64,000 bases of DNA from an uncultured Bacteriovoracaceae bacterium (GCA_937931205.1 CALHBF010000018.1:62001-126000), one strand, 5' to 3'; positions 26,299 through 35,021 are shown, counted from the first letter of the stretch. The notes: a model not told the origin generated them from the letters alone. Made by a program: numbers and translations.

Positions 26299-27243
26299 AT
26301 GAACTTAGAAAAAGTAAAAGTCTATTCAGTCAGTAAATACCAGAAGGTTGATAAGAATAAGCTCTATTACGGCTTTATCTACAATTTCTCCTCAGTTCAC
26401 ACCCAAGAAGCCTATAAAAGAGATTTGTCTAAGTTTCTACAATTCATACAGTCAGCATTTCCCCGTCAGGATGAAATCAAGAGCGAGCATGCTCATATCG
26501 TGGCCTATAAGGACTATCTTATTAAAGACGGGCAGTCAGTGCGAACGATAAATAGGACACTTTCTTGTCTGTTTTCTTTCTTTGAATACTTGATTGATCA
26601 GGATCTGATTGAGAAAAATCCGGTTCATCGTGTGAAAAGATTTCGAGTTGAGAAGAACGTTCAAACGCAAGACCTTGCGGATCAGCAAGTAGAAGATCTG
26701 CTTCATGTGATTCCCCAAACTCCTGCAGGTCTGCTCCATCGAGCGATTCTGACTCTTTATTTTACCACCGGGATGAGACATCGTGAGGTGAGCCATCTAA
26801 AATTTTCTAATCTCTCGGAAGAATCGGGAGTCAATGTCATTAAGTATAAGGCCAAGGGTGGCAAAGAAATGATGATGCCACTTAATGAGAAGGCCTTTCA
26901 GGCACTCTCGGATTATCTTTGCTGGTGCAGTGAAGCCGATTATCCCATGAGTGGTGATCATTATCTTTTTCGAGCGACAAAAGATCTAAAAGGGATCCAT
27001 TACAATCGCCCACTTGATCCCAAATCAATTAACTATATGATTAAAAAATATGCCAAACTCATTGGTGTGAAGAGCAATATTACGATTCACTCCGCACGTG
27101 CCACAGTGATTGGAAAGCTGCTGGATCAGGGTCATGCGATAGAAAGAGTGGCCGACTTTGTTGGACACAAAGACATCTCTATGACAAAGGCCTATAACAA
27201 AAGAAGGCTTGCCCTCAAAGACAGTTTAAGCTTTTCTCTTTAA
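26299..27243 (+). CDS. Tyrosine recombinase (XerC/XerD-like)
   Basis: A 314-residue site-specific recombinase. An N-terminal SAM-like core-binding domain (about 30-110) precedes the catalytic domain with all expected residues: R160 in TTGMRHREV, K189 or K186 in the beta-hairpin, H264 and R267 in IHSARAT, H290 in VGHKDISMT and nucleophile Y299. XerC/D-sized, but XerC/D genes are usually not paired with a small basic protein. No attachment repeats, phage genes or cassette array could be seen nearby, so it may be an orphan inversion or resolution enzyme. Confidence 0.92.
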   Translation: MNLEKVKVYSVSKYQKVDKNKLYYGFIYNFSSVHTQEAYKRDLSKFLQFIQSAFPRQDEIKSEHAHIVAYKDYLIKDGQSVRTINRTLSCLFSFFEYLIDQDLIEKNPVHRVKRFRVEKNVQTQDLADQQVEDLLHVIPQTPAGLLHRAILTLYFTTGMRHREVSHLKFSNLSEESGVNVIKYKAKGGKEMMMPLNEKAFQALSDYLCWCSEADYPMSGDHYLFRATKDLKGIHYNRPLDPKSINYMIKKYAKLIGVKSNITIHSARATVIGKLLDQGHAIERVADFVGHKDISMTKAYNKRRLALKDSLSFSL

Positions 27244-27464
27244 AGCTTGTCGTGCTCCTTGATGCGTTCTTCTTTTATCTGTTCTTCTTGTCGCAGCGAT
27301 TTTATTTTAGGAGTCGATTGATAATTTTCCTGCTGGTTGCGAACGGCCCGCTCAGTTCGTTTTCGTACCAGACCCTTTGAAGGATCTTCTTCTTCCTTTT
27401 GAATCGTGTTGTTACATGCCACACTCACAAGCAATAGAAGTGACAACGCAAAAAATCGTTTCAT
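27240..27464 (-). CDS. Small charged lipoprotein
   Basis: A 74-residue lipoprotein: signal peptide with lipobox SVAC (C17), then a very hydrophilic Glu/Lys/Arg-rich tail with no recognised domain. ATG 27464 is chosen over an upstream ATG at 27506 because it is directly preceded by AAGGAGGG and begins the signal peptide. It overlaps the convergent recombinase stop by four bases. Function unknown. Confidence 0.75.
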   Translation of the reverse strand: MKRFFALSLLLLVSVACNNTIQKEEEDPSKGLVRKRTERAVRNQQENYQSTPKIKSLRQEEQIKEERIKEHDKL

Positions 27465-27540
27465 GATTCCCTCCTTATCAATTTCTATTGAAACAGGAAA
27501 AACCATGATGAAAATTTAAATCAAACTAAATGATAGGCTA

Positions 27541-28335
27541 CTAAAAAGATCGGCAACGCCACTCATCGGCGATTTTGATACATCTTTTCCTGAGTTGGGA
27601 ATTGATGATAAGTTCGAATTGATTTTTATGAAAAAATTTATCTTTCTCACTCCAAGCAAACTCTGCTTTGAATTCCTCAAGATTCTTAAAGTAATGCTTC
27701 CATTCAAATTCCTGGAAGGTGATGCCAGTTTCTATTTTAATAATCTTTCCATCAAAGCTTCTCCATACCGGCAGAGCAGAAGAAATATGACTGAATGGCA
27801 TTCCTTCAAACTGCATACGGCCCATCTCCGTCTTAGGAATGTAGCTTGAGAAGATCACCGCATCGTTGATACGGTAATAATCGATAATAGGAATTTGAGT
27901 ATGCTCAAGTAGGGTAACTGCTTTTAGAGCAGGATTATATCTTAATACAACCAGCTGATCAGGATAGGGACGAGCATCTTTGGCAAACAAGAGATTGATT
28001 TCTTCAGAATTATAGGGAACAGATAGGGTTTTGGTGCACTCTTTTTCTTTAGCGTAGATGAAACGGTAACGCCCAATATTTTGAGTGTTAAAGTTCACTT
28101 TATAACTTAGTCCCTGTTGGTTTAGAAAAGGGTATTCGCCGTAGTCTCTATCATTAGATTCAGAGTATCGATCAATTGATCTAATCTGAAGTTCAAAGTT
28201 ATATTTATTATAGTGGCAAAAAGAGTTATCACGAGAGAAGGTTGAATCATATAGATCCTTCAACTCGTCTAACTGTGAAGCAGACGAGCTGAAAGATAGA
28301 CAGAGGAGGAGAATAGATAAAAGTTTAACCTTCAT
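27541..28335 (-). CDS. Secreted protein of unknown function
   Basis: A 264-residue exported protein with a signal peptide (MKVKLLSILLLCLSFSSSASQ, cleaved near residue 20). The mature part is beta-rich with many tyrosines and a disulfide-prone set of cysteines (near the N-terminus, middle and in the final ten residues RCIKIADEWRCRSF). Not recognised. The ATG at 28335 starts the signal peptide; a longer ORF begins at 28356. It overlaps the upstream 70-residue secreted protein gene, so the two are coupled. Confidence 0.7.
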   Translation of the reverse strand: MKVKLLSILLLCLSFSSSASQLDELKDLYDSTFSRDNSFCHYNKYNFELQIRSIDRYSESNDRDYGEYPFLNQQGLSYKVNFNTQNIGRYRFIYAKEKECTKTLSVPYNSEEINLLFAKDARPYPDQLVVLRYNPALKAVTLLEHTQIPIIDYYRINDAVIFSSYIPKTEMGRMQFEGMPFSHISSALPVWRSFDGKIIKIETGITFQEFEWKHYFKNLEEFKAEFAWSEKDKFFHKNQFELIINSQLRKRCIKIADEWRCRSF

Positions 28336-28537
28336 TATGTGTGAGACTTCTATCAACAGGAGATTTATTTGCTGTTGTGGCCTTTTTCAGTTTAGTTTTC
28401 CATTTCTTGCCATAACTTTGGATTTTCTCCAAATCATGGATAACCAAGTGCTCTTGATTGGTCAGATCCTCCTCTAGATGAGAGGATTCGGCCATAGCAA
28501 AAGTGGTGAATAGAAAAAGAACGACTAAAACTTTCAT
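28325..28537 (-). CDS. Small secreted protein
   Basis: A 70-residue protein with a signal peptide (MKVLVVLFLFTTFAMA), then about 54 charged residues with a KKWKTKLKKATT basic stretch. Its 3' end overlaps the start of the next secreted-protein gene by 11 bases, indicating a two-gene unit. No family recognised. Confidence 0.6.
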   Translation of the reverse strand: MKVLVVLFLFTTFAMAESSHLEEDLTNQEHLVIHDLEKIQSYGKKWKTKLKKATTANKSPVDRSLTHNEG

Positions 28538-28654
28538 TGCTTTTATTAATATATAATAAAGTTGAACTTTTCAAGCATTTGTTTGAAAATTGTTAACAAA
28601 TGTTTACCTAAAGTATAAATTACAAAGAACCAAGGTTTGTGTTAAAATAATTCT

Positions 28655-29242
28655 ATGGATACAAAGACTCAGATTATTGAAATTGCGAGAAAACTATTTG
28701 CGGAGCAGGGCTTCGATGGGGTGAGCGTGCGCACCATTTGCAGTCAGGCCAATTGTAACGTGAGTGCTATTTCCTATTATTTCGGCAGCAAAGAAGAACT
28801 CTTCAATGCCACGATGGTGGCCGGTGCCGAAAGAAGGATTAAGTCTATTCAAAGTGTTCTTACGCCCCCAGAGAATATTGAAGACTTCAAAGCAAAGCTT
28901 AGAATCTTCTTACACCAGTTCTTTGAGAACTCTTGTGAAAACTCATGCACCATTCAAATCATTGCTCGTGATCATAAAATCATTGCAGAAAATGAAAGTG
29001 TGCGCACTTATTTTCAAATTATTCCATCTATTGTGGCGAAGTTTTTTCGTGAGGCCCAGGAAAAAGGAATTCTAAAAAAAGAATTTGATCCTGAAATTCT
29101 GGTTGATCTGACATTCTCTCCCTACTTTATGAAGATTCTTTTTTCTGATACTCGTCTGGGAACTCATACCCTTGATCAAGAAACAAGGCATCGTATGGTT
29201 GAGCAGCATATTGAAATCTTCTGTAACGGCTATTTGGTCTAA
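28655..29242 (+). CDS. TetR/AcrR-family transcriptional regulator
   Basis: A 195-residue regulator. The N-terminal TetR helix-turn-helix spans about residues 5-50 (ARKLFAEQGFDGVSVRTICSQANCNVSAISYYFGSKEELF). The C-terminal domain (about 75-190) resembles the DUF1956 / CerR subgroup, which often regulates efflux or membrane-stress genes. Divergent from the small secreted-protein genes with a 117-base gap. The ligand is unknown. Confidence 0.92.
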   Translation: MDTKTQIIEIARKLFAEQGFDGVSVRTICSQANCNVSAISYYFGSKEELFNATMVAGAERRIKSIQSVLTPPENIEDFKAKLRIFLHQFFENSCENSCTIQIIARDHKIIAENESVRTYFQIIPSIVAKFFREAQEKGILKKEFDPEILVDLTFSPYFMKILFSDTRLGTHTLDQETRHRMVEQHIEIFCNGYLV

Positions 29243-29250
29243 TTCCTGCA

Positions 29251-29276
29251 TAGACCTTCTTTATGAAGAAGGTCTA
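29251..29276. terminator. Hairpin after tetR overlapping next start codon
   Basis: TAGACCTTCTT (29251-29261) pairs perfectly with AAGAAGGTCTA (29266-29276), loop TATG (29262-29265). It begins nine bases after the tetR stop and could be its terminator. The ATG of the following 76-codon ORF (29263) lies in the loop. Confidence 0.5.
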
Positions 29277-29493
29277 TCTTGCTTTAAGCATCACCCTTAT
29301 TTCTTCTCTGAATATCTCTTCAATGAAAAACAATGAAGTCAGTATTCGTATGGATTACGAATGTGAAATCGTTGAGAAAAATTTCTTTTATAAAGACTGC
29401 AAGATTGTTCGCGATTTAAATACTGATTATCAAAAAATGATTGCAATGAAAGAGGGCCAAAGAATTTACTCTGGCCCGAAATCTCATTACTGA
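29263..29493 (+). CDS. Possible small secreted protein
   Basis: A 76-residue ORF with an N-terminal hydrophobic stretch resembling a signal peptide (residues 4-20) and two cysteines in CEIVEKNFFYKDC that may pair. No ribosome site precedes the ATG, which sits in the loop of a strong hairpin, so either it is poorly translated, regulated by that hairpin, or not a gene. No family recognised. Confidence 0.4.
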   Translation: MKKVYLALSITLISSLNISSMKNNEVSIRMDYECEIVEKNFFYKDCKIVRDLNTDYQKMIAMKEGQRIYSGPKSHY

Positions 29494-29690
29494 TTGTGAT
29501 GTATACTCTGATCGACTTCTGATTTTGATCTCCAACCCGGAGGATCGGAAGCAGGGAAAGATTCGTCACTGGCCTCATCTACCATATTATCCTCTTCACG
29601 AGACACACTTTTCTTCTTCTCACGAAGTTGCTCTTCTTTCTTTTGATCAATGTTCTCTTTTTTTGGCTTTGGCGTTGAGTACTTACTCAT
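29487..29690 (-). CDS. Small hydrophilic protein with ESFPASDPPGW motif
   Basis: A 67-residue, highly charged, probably disordered protein. The C-terminal half carries ESFPASDPPGW, a motif widespread in short bacterial proteins of unknown function. Start ATG 29690 is preferred over 29723 because AAGGGGG lies just upstream and the extra residues look like leader noise. Convergent with the preceding small ORF. Function not established. Confidence 0.7.
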   Translation of the reverse strand: MSKYSTPKPKKENIDQKKEEQLREKKKSVSREEDNMVDEASDESFPASDPPGWRSKSEVDQSIHHNQ

Positions 29691-29737
29691 ACATACCCCC
29701 TTATTAAGAGAGTAGTATGGCAACTTCGATGGGAACT

Positions 29738-30376
29738 TTAAATTGAAGTCTGGCCTAAACTTATTTGAGGAAAAAAGCCCAGCTCACCCTCCTCAATATG
29801 AGGTCGCACACCTGTGGCAATAATCCAGTCAAGAAATGTTGGGGCAAGAATATTTCCCCTCTGCCATTTAAGACGATTCTCAATATATGAGTGTGTTAGT
29901 TCTGAGAATGAAACTTCTCGTCCTAGATGAAGATTAAGAAGTTTAATCATATCAGGATCTTGGACATAAAGCTTAATATGGCGTCCATCTACCATCGATG
30001 GGCGGATAACAAAGCTGTGGCCATCGGCCAATTCATCCGCTGGATCATGACGAGGAGCTTTGGCAGATGAGAGAAGAGGATTAATAATAAAATCAGATGA
30101 TTCCCAGAGTACAGAGAGCTTGTATTTATTTAACCAAGCGTTGAAGGCACGGCCATCACTTCTGCGCTCAATTTGCAGTCCTGATGTTTTCCATCCGCGA
30201 AAGGCCCTGACATAGGAAACTTTCTTTTCAGTATTCTTTTGAAGAATAAGAAGTGCTGAAAGATCATCTGGCTCGAATGAGTGAAAACGCCCTTCATGCC
30301 ACACTTCTTTGAACTGAATCAAGGGGGTGAGGTGATATGGATCAAAGTGAATGTGGAGTTTTTGTGCAACACTCAT
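29738..30376 (-). CDS. Hypothetical cytoplasmic protein
   Basis: A 212-residue protein without signal peptide or membrane segment. Not recognised. Visible features are an N-terminal IHFDPYHLTPLIQF stretch, histidines at regular intervals, and a central DGRAFNAWLNKYKLSVLWES segment. Mixed alpha/beta character and even composition suggest a stable globular protein. It diverges from the phospholipase-D gene across a 133-base gap. It has no clear partner. Confidence 0.65.
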   Translation of the reverse strand: MSVAQKLHIHFDPYHLTPLIQFKEVWHEGRFHSFEPDDLSALLILQKNTEKKVSYVRAFRGWKTSGLQIERRSDGRAFNAWLNKYKLSVLWESSDFIINPLLSSAKAPRHDPADELADGHSFVIRPSMVDGRHIKLYVQDPDMIKLLNLHLGREVSFSELTHSYIENRLKWQRGNILAPTFLDWIIATGVRPHIEEGELGFFPQISLGQTSI

Positions 30377-30509
30377 ATGAGGGGCATTATCACCCTAATC
30401 ATTAACAAAAGTTAATAAATCGACAAAAGTTTATATTTCAATAGGTTAGTAAGTAACTTGGTAATCACTGTTCCGAGACTTTAAGGCCTATTGACCTACA
30501 ATAGTGCCA

Positions 30510-31943
30510 ATGAATATTTGCACTGAGAAAGAAAATGTTTGGTGTATTGAGAGGATAGCCCATTTGGGCTTCTTGCAGGATGCTGATCAATATTACCAGG
30601 CCTTCTTTGAAGCTCTTCCTCAGGCCAGAAAAAATGTTTTCATCAGTGCCTGGGAGTTAGAGAGCAAGGTGAACCTAGCAAAGATTTCAAGCGATCTCCC
30701 TTCGGATCTGCGTCGCTATTTTTCATTTCTGGCCCGTGATAATCGCAATCTTCATATTAAAATTTTTTGCTGGAAGCCTGGACTATACTTAAAGTTCTCA
30801 AGAGAGAGACTTGCTGAATATAAATGGCGAAAAGTTTCTGATGAGGGAGTGGTCTATAAAAGTGAGCGCTCACCTTATGCTTTTGGCTCCTTTCATGAAA
30901 AGCTTGTTCTTGTTGATAATGCCTGTGGCTTCTTAGGAGGAATGGATGTTTCCACCAATCGTTGGGATACTTCTTCTCATGAAATAGGAACTGATTTTAA
31001 AAAGAAAACGGAAGGCTTTTATTTACCAGTTCACGATGTTCAGTTTATTTTTACAGGCCCTCTTTTAAGAAGAACACGACAAATGCTCGATCAGCGAGGT
31101 AGCTGGAACACTAAAAAGAAAGAGTATCCGCAAACAAAGATCAGGCTGAATCTCTCTTACCCTCATCTCAATAATACATTCGGCTCTTTATCTAGAACTG
31201 ATCCAGAGGTCGGAGCTTATGAAATTGAGAAGCTTTATATCCAGGCCATTCGCTTGGCCAAAAAGTATATTTATATCGAAAATCAGTACTTCACTTGTAT
31301 GCCTATTGCTGATGAATTGGCCAAGAGACTACAGGAGGAAAATGGCCCTGAAGTAGTCATCATCCTTCCTTACAACTATCTGGGAGGATTTGAGAGAGCG
31401 GTTTATATCAATGGCAGAAATAAAATCCAAAAGGCTCTTCAAGAAGCTGATAAGTTTAAAAGATTAGGAATCTTTTATCCGGCGATTCCTAATGAGCAAA
31501 ATAAGCAGTTTTTAAAAGTTCACTCCAAAGTAATGATCGTCGATGGGAGATTTATCACACTGGGGTCGGCCAATCTTAATTATCGCTCCATGAGGCTTGA
31601 TAGGGAGATCAATCTCAATATTGAAGCTAGGAGAGTTAAAGAAAGAACATTTATCAGAAGAATTTTAAGCGCTCTCGTCTGTGAACATCTCGGTATTCAG
31701 GAAACAGAATTCATGCCAAACCGCACTTTGTTAGAGAATATTCAATTTTTCCAAAATCTTTATCCCCGGACTTTAAAAAATTTGGAGCAAGGCTCTCTAA
31801 GTTTTAATGAACGCCTGATGTTATTTGTAGGTCCATTCGTTGATATGAAAAAGGCGATACCAAAGGCCATCTTTTGGAGTATAGTTACTCTTGTTATGCT
31901 GTTGTTAATCGTTTCTATGAAGATGACTTATGAGATTATCTAA
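30510..31943 (+). CDS. Phospholipase D / cardiolipin synthase-like protein
   Basis: A 477-residue protein with two HKD motifs, HEKLVLVD (about residue 129) and HSKVMIVDG (about 338), the catalytic pair of the phospholipase D superfamily. The C-terminus has one membrane helix (about 452-472). PLD-type enzymes hydrolyse or transfer phosphatidyl groups; cardiolipin synthesis or a lipid-hydrolysing role is likely. ATG 30510 is chosen over GTG 30504, though neither has a clear ribosome site. It overlaps the flippase-like gene by 14 bases. In other bacteria similar PLD proteins carry a fused C-terminal membrane domain; here that part is a separate gene. Confidence 0.88.
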   Translation: MNICTEKENVWCIERIAHLGFLQDADQYYQAFFEALPQARKNVFISAWELESKVNLAKISSDLPSDLRRYFSFLARDNRNLHIKIFCWKPGLYLKFSRERLAEYKWRKVSDEGVVYKSERSPYAFGSFHEKLVLVDNACGFLGGMDVSTNRWDTSSHEIGTDFKKKTEGFYLPVHDVQFIFTGPLLRRTRQMLDQRGSWNTKKKEYPQTKIRLNLSYPHLNNTFGSLSRTDPEVGAYEIEKLYIQAIRLAKKYIYIENQYFTCMPIADELAKRLQEENGPEVVIILPYNYLGGFERAVYINGRNKIQKALQEADKFKRLGIFYPAIPNEQNKQFLKVHSKVMIVDGRFITLGSANLNYRSMRLDREINLNIEARRVKERTFIRRILSALVCEHLGIQETEFMPNRTLLENIQFFQNLYPRTLKNLEQGSLSFNERLMLFVGPFVDMKKAIPKAIFWSIVTLVMLLLIVSMKMTYEII

Positions 31944-32856
31944 AATTGTCCTCTCATTTCTGGCCCTAATCTTTATCACGATCCTCATCGTGCTTCTATA
32001 TCGCAATCTCTCTCAAATAGACTGGGAGCTTGTGACAGAATCGTTCGGACTGCTAAGAACTCAGACCGTATTGATGGCGATCGTGGCGGTATTGCTTAAT
32101 ATTTGTATTTTGATTTCTTTTGATGTTTTAAGTTCTCAAATCCTACAACTTGGACTCAGGTTCTGGCAGGTCAGTAAGAGCGCATTTTTAAGTTATGTGA
32201 TGAATATGAACTTTGGTGCGATCTTAGGAGGGGTAGGTGTTCGCTTCAGGCTTTATAAGAAGCTCAATGTTCAGCCTCTTAAAATACCTTTAATTGTCAT
32301 TCTTTCTTCGCTTTCTAACTGGATTGGATATCTTCTAATTCTTGGATTGATTCTCTTATTTAACCCGCCATCATTTGCTGTTAAATACCTCTCATCATTT
32401 ACATCTATTCTAGGCTTCTTAAGTCTAGTTATCAGTTTTTTATACTTGATAGCATGTTTTAGAGGATTATCTTTTTCCATAAAAAAAACTTTATTTCAGT
32501 TTCCTAAATTCAAGTGGTCCTTACTCCAGCTATTATTAGGGAGTCTTCAATGGATGACACAATCTCTGGTCATCTTCATATTCTTAAACAGTTTCAATGT
32601 TCCCATTACTTTTTATGATGTGCTGACAACTTTATTGATTGCCGCCATCATCGGTCTGCTCACTCATATTCCATCAGGTATTGGTGTTCTTGAAGGAGTT
32701 TTTTTTACTCTCACTCCAATAACTTACCATCCTCAGGTGCTTGCGGGACTGCTATGCTATCGAGTCGTCTACAACTTAGTGCCGCTCGTATTCGCATTTC
32801 CTTCTTATCTAGTGACTGAGGCCAAAGGAATACACCGTTCAATAAAGCAGTATTAA
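31930..32856 (+). CDS. Lysylphosphatidylglycerol synthase TM-like (UPF0104) membrane protein
   Basis: A 308-residue polytopic membrane protein with about eight helices, of the UPF0104/lysylphosphatidylglycerol-synthase transmembrane group. The GAILGGVGVRFRLYKKLN and IPSGIGVLEGVFF segments are characteristic. Such domains flip lipids across the membrane. No cytoplasmic aminoacyl-transferase domain is present, so it is not MprF. Overlap with the PLD gene suggests a lipid product is made and moved by the pair. Confidence 0.87.
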   Translation: MRLSKIVLSFLALIFITILIVLLYRNLSQIDWELVTESFGLLRTQTVLMAIVAVLLNICILISFDVLSSQILQLGLRFWQVSKSAFLSYVMNMNFGAILGGVGVRFRLYKKLNVQPLKIPLIVILSSLSNWIGYLLILGLILLFNPPSFAVKYLSSFTSILGFLSLVISFLYLIACFRGLSFSIKKTLFQFPKFKWSLLQLLLGSLQWMTQSLVIFIFLNSFNVPITFYDVLTTLLIAAIIGLLTHIPSGIGVLEGVFFTLTPITYHPQVLAGLLCYRVVYNLVPLVFAFPSYLVTEAKGIHRSIKQY

Positions 32857-32913
32857 TCAAGAGATGCGGACTATATCTTAGTTTTTTTGAAGTGCTAGGA
32901 CTGGTTGTAATAA

Positions 32914-33906
32914 TTACTTATCAAAGACCTTATTCAAAAATTGAACATAGGGTTCATGGGAATGAACACCATAGCCCCCCCCCATAAGATAAAGGGCAGG
33001 AATACCTTCTTTGGCCAAAAACTCGGCAACAAGTTGATCTCTTTGAAGCATTTGTGGAAGGGTGAGATTTAGTTTTGAGCTACTAGGAAGTTCATCAAGC
33101 TCATAAGGATCTGCTCCTAGGACAATAATGGCCATGTCGGGCTTAGCAGTGGCCGCTTTTAGCTGCTCAAGACCTCTTTGCAAGCGATGCATGTATTGAG
33201 CTTCTTGCCCCATTTCCATCTCAATATCAATGGTGCTTGGGATGTACCACGGATAAAGTTTTTTATCTGAATCCAAAGGCCCAGTAACCAGTGGCCAGCC
33301 ATTTTTCATATGAATACTTAAAGTCGAGATATAGGGATTATTTGCTGTTAGCTCTGCACTCCCATCACCTTTGTGAGCATCGACATCGATAATCCATGCG
33401 TTCTTTATTTTATTCAGGCTTCTTAACTTTTCTAAAACAATAACTCCGTCATTAAGTAAACAAAAGCCACGTCCTCCAAAGCTCATCGCATGATGAAACC
33501 CACCGCCTAATAAAAAGGCATTTTCACCTTTTAAGCAGTATTGAGAAGCATAGTAGGCCGTCTCTATCTTCTGAATGACACATTCATAGAGTTCAGTGAT
33601 AGGAGCGGTTGCACGAGAGGGATCATACCGATTATAGCTTCCATCAGGATTAATCAGCTCAAAGCAAGTCATGATTTCTTCAATCAAACTGCTTTCTGAT
33701 TGCAGGCGCTCGATAAACGAAGATTGATGAACACGAGTTAAATCATCCAAAGAGAGTTGATTCAGTTTTTGCTTGATGACTTCTACCGGAATTTCTTTAC
33801 TACTCATCGCCTTGGCAATTAATTCATCTCGAAAGTCCGTAACAGGAATCTGAATTCCATATTGCAGTAATTTGAGGTTTGAGCTTGGGTTGTAGATGAT
33901 TTTCAT
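32914..33906 (-). CDS. Histone-deacetylase family hydrolase
   Basis: A 330-residue arginase-fold, zinc-dependent amidohydrolase of the HDAC/acetoin-utilisation family. Visible motifs: HHAMSFGGRGFCLLND (tandem histidines), DVDAHKGDG (zinc ligands and general-base region), GADPYELDE and LMGGGYG. Bacterial members deacetylate acetyl-polyamines or proteins. A run of nine G (complement of 32975-32983) encodes the GGGYG glycines. ATG 33906 is the likely start; 33918 is an alternative. Substrate unknown. Confidence 0.9.
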   Translation of the reverse strand: MKIIYNPSSNLKLLQYGIQIPVTDFRDELIAKAMSSKEIPVEVIKQKLNQLSLDDLTRVHQSSFIERLQSESSLIEEIMTCFELINPDGSYNRYDPSRATAPITELYECVIQKIETAYYASQYCLKGENAFLLGGGFHHAMSFGGRGFCLLNDGVIVLEKLRSLNKIKNAWIIDVDAHKGDGSAELTANNPYISTLSIHMKNGWPLVTGPLDSDKKLYPWYIPSTIDIEMEMGQEAQYMHRLQRGLEQLKAATAKPDMAIIVLGADPYELDELPSSSKLNLTLPQMLQRDQLVAEFLAKEGIPALYLMGGGYGVHSHEPYVQFLNKVFDK

Positions 33907-34130
33907 GGTGGTGATCATAAATTAAACTTTGCGAAAAATCTTGATGAAAAATTAATTCTTTAAAATTCTTCTCATCAGTTTCCCTATTCAAGATCCTTAA
34001 TTTATTCAACTGGATCAGCGGGCCAACGCTCCTTGTATGAAGGACTTTTGCGCAATCAGGTCTTGGACGAGTCGACTCGATTTGATCTAAAACTCTGCCA
34101 GGACATTAACTTCGTAAAAGGATCTGGAAA
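33907..34130. promoter_or_regulatory. Divergent gap HDAC / lipoprotein
   Basis: A gap of about 220 bases. Its right half (34010-34085) is richer in GC than its surroundings and holds a perfect 12-bp palindrome, CGAGTCGACTCG (34068-34079). No gene is convincing; a 17-codon ORF at 34037 lacks a ribosome site. Promoters for both neighbours must lie here. Confidence 0.35.
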
Positions 34131-34577
34131 ATGAGCAAAAAAAACACAATGGCAATTTTTAGTATGTTTACTCTTTTACTTGCAGTTGCTTGTGGAGGAA
34201 ACGACTCATCATCTTCATCACCTAAAAAGCGTATTGAGAGTAATACGGTATGTGATAAATTGGCCTGCTTAAGCAGTGTTGATTGGAACCTTAAGCTTTT
34301 GGGTCAAAGTTTTCCAGAAAGAACAAAACTGGTCATCAATGATGAAACAGTTTTGGATGAATGCTGGGATAAACAACAATATTCAGTCAGTAGAGACACA
34401 GCTCCGATGTCTATCCGTCTAGATAGTTACAAGGTGCCGACAGGTCCAATTAACATCAAGATCATTGATCGCAATTGGGATTGTCAGGGGACAGCTGTAT
34501 TTCTTGAGAAAAAAGACGCTTCTTATACTCTGGAAAAAACGAATTTCGGTGGCCAACAGTTAGTTATCGAACTTTAG
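34131..34577 (+). CDS. Lipoprotein of unknown function
   Basis: A 148-residue lipoprotein with lipobox LAVAC (C21), then a Ser-rich linker and a beta-rich mature domain containing four cysteines that may form two disulfides (NTVCDKLAC, DECW, DWNCQ region). No family recognised. Preceded by AAAAGGATC and followed 30 bases on by a strong terminator. Confidence 0.75.
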   Translation: MSKKNTMAIFSMFTLLLAVACGGNDSSSSSPKKRIESNTVCDKLACLSSVDWNLKLLGQSFPERTKLVINDETVLDECWDKQQYSVSRDTAPMSIRLDSYKVPTGPINIKIIDRNWDCQGTAVFLEKKDASYTLEKTNFGGQQLVIEL

Positions 34578-34606
34578 TTATCCAAGATTTAAGAAGTTCT
34601 GACCTC

Positions 34607-34634
34607 AAGGCCCGCATCAGCGGGCCTTTTTTTA
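34607..34634. terminator. Bidirectional intrinsic terminator
   Basis: AAGGCCCGC (34607-34615) pairs with GCGGGCCTT (34620-34628), loop ATCA, followed by a T-run to 34633. It terminates the lipoprotein gene; its A-run mirror would also act on the convergent gene ending at 34632. Confidence 0.9.
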
Positions 34635-35021
34635 TTCAAGATCAAAGACATTAATTTTTTCAATTTCAATGGCGTCGTATTCTGATTCTTGATCATAGGA
34701 AATTTCAATAATCCCTTCTAGTACCGGTAAGGCCATCGTTTGATCATCAGGAGTCGTCTCACGGTAATCTTGTTCGATGACATTAAAGTATCTGGCCCCG
34801 CGTTTTCTAACAGCAGCTGAAGCCTTTTGAAGCCAAATAAGATCAATGATCTCAGCTTCATCCTCATTCTTTGCCTGATAGGAGATATCAATGAGCTCTT
34901 CGGCCACTTCTTCTTGGCGCACAGAAGCGGATCTATTTTGAAGATATGAAGTGTTGAGGTATTGATATGTCACTCCAAGAACGACTAGAAAACAAAGTGA
35001 AAGAAATATTCCTTTATTCAC
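34632..35021 (-). CDS. Membrane-anchored protein of unknown function
   Basis: A 129-residue protein with one N-terminal membrane helix or uncleaved signal (about 2-22) and an acidic extracytoplasmic part rich in Asp/Glu (ending FDLE). GTG 35021 is chosen because AGGAGGG lies just upstream; an in-frame ATG at 35069 would add 16 residues before the helix and has no site. No family recognised. Confidence 0.68.
   Translation of the reverse strand: MNKGIFLSLCFLVVLGVTYQYLNTSYLQNRSASVRQEEVAEELIDISYQAKNEDEAEIIDLIWLQKASAAVRKRGARYFNVIEQDYRETTPDDQTMALPVLEGIIEISYDQESEYDAIEIEKINVFDLE

Noticed and set aside
26299..27243. Integrase as evidence of a prophage or integron
   Set aside because: No phage structural genes, cassettes or attachment repeats can be seen near it.
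34037..34090. Tiny ORF of 17 codons in the HDAC/lipoprotein gap
   Set aside because: No ribosome site, no signal or conserved pattern; more likely chance.
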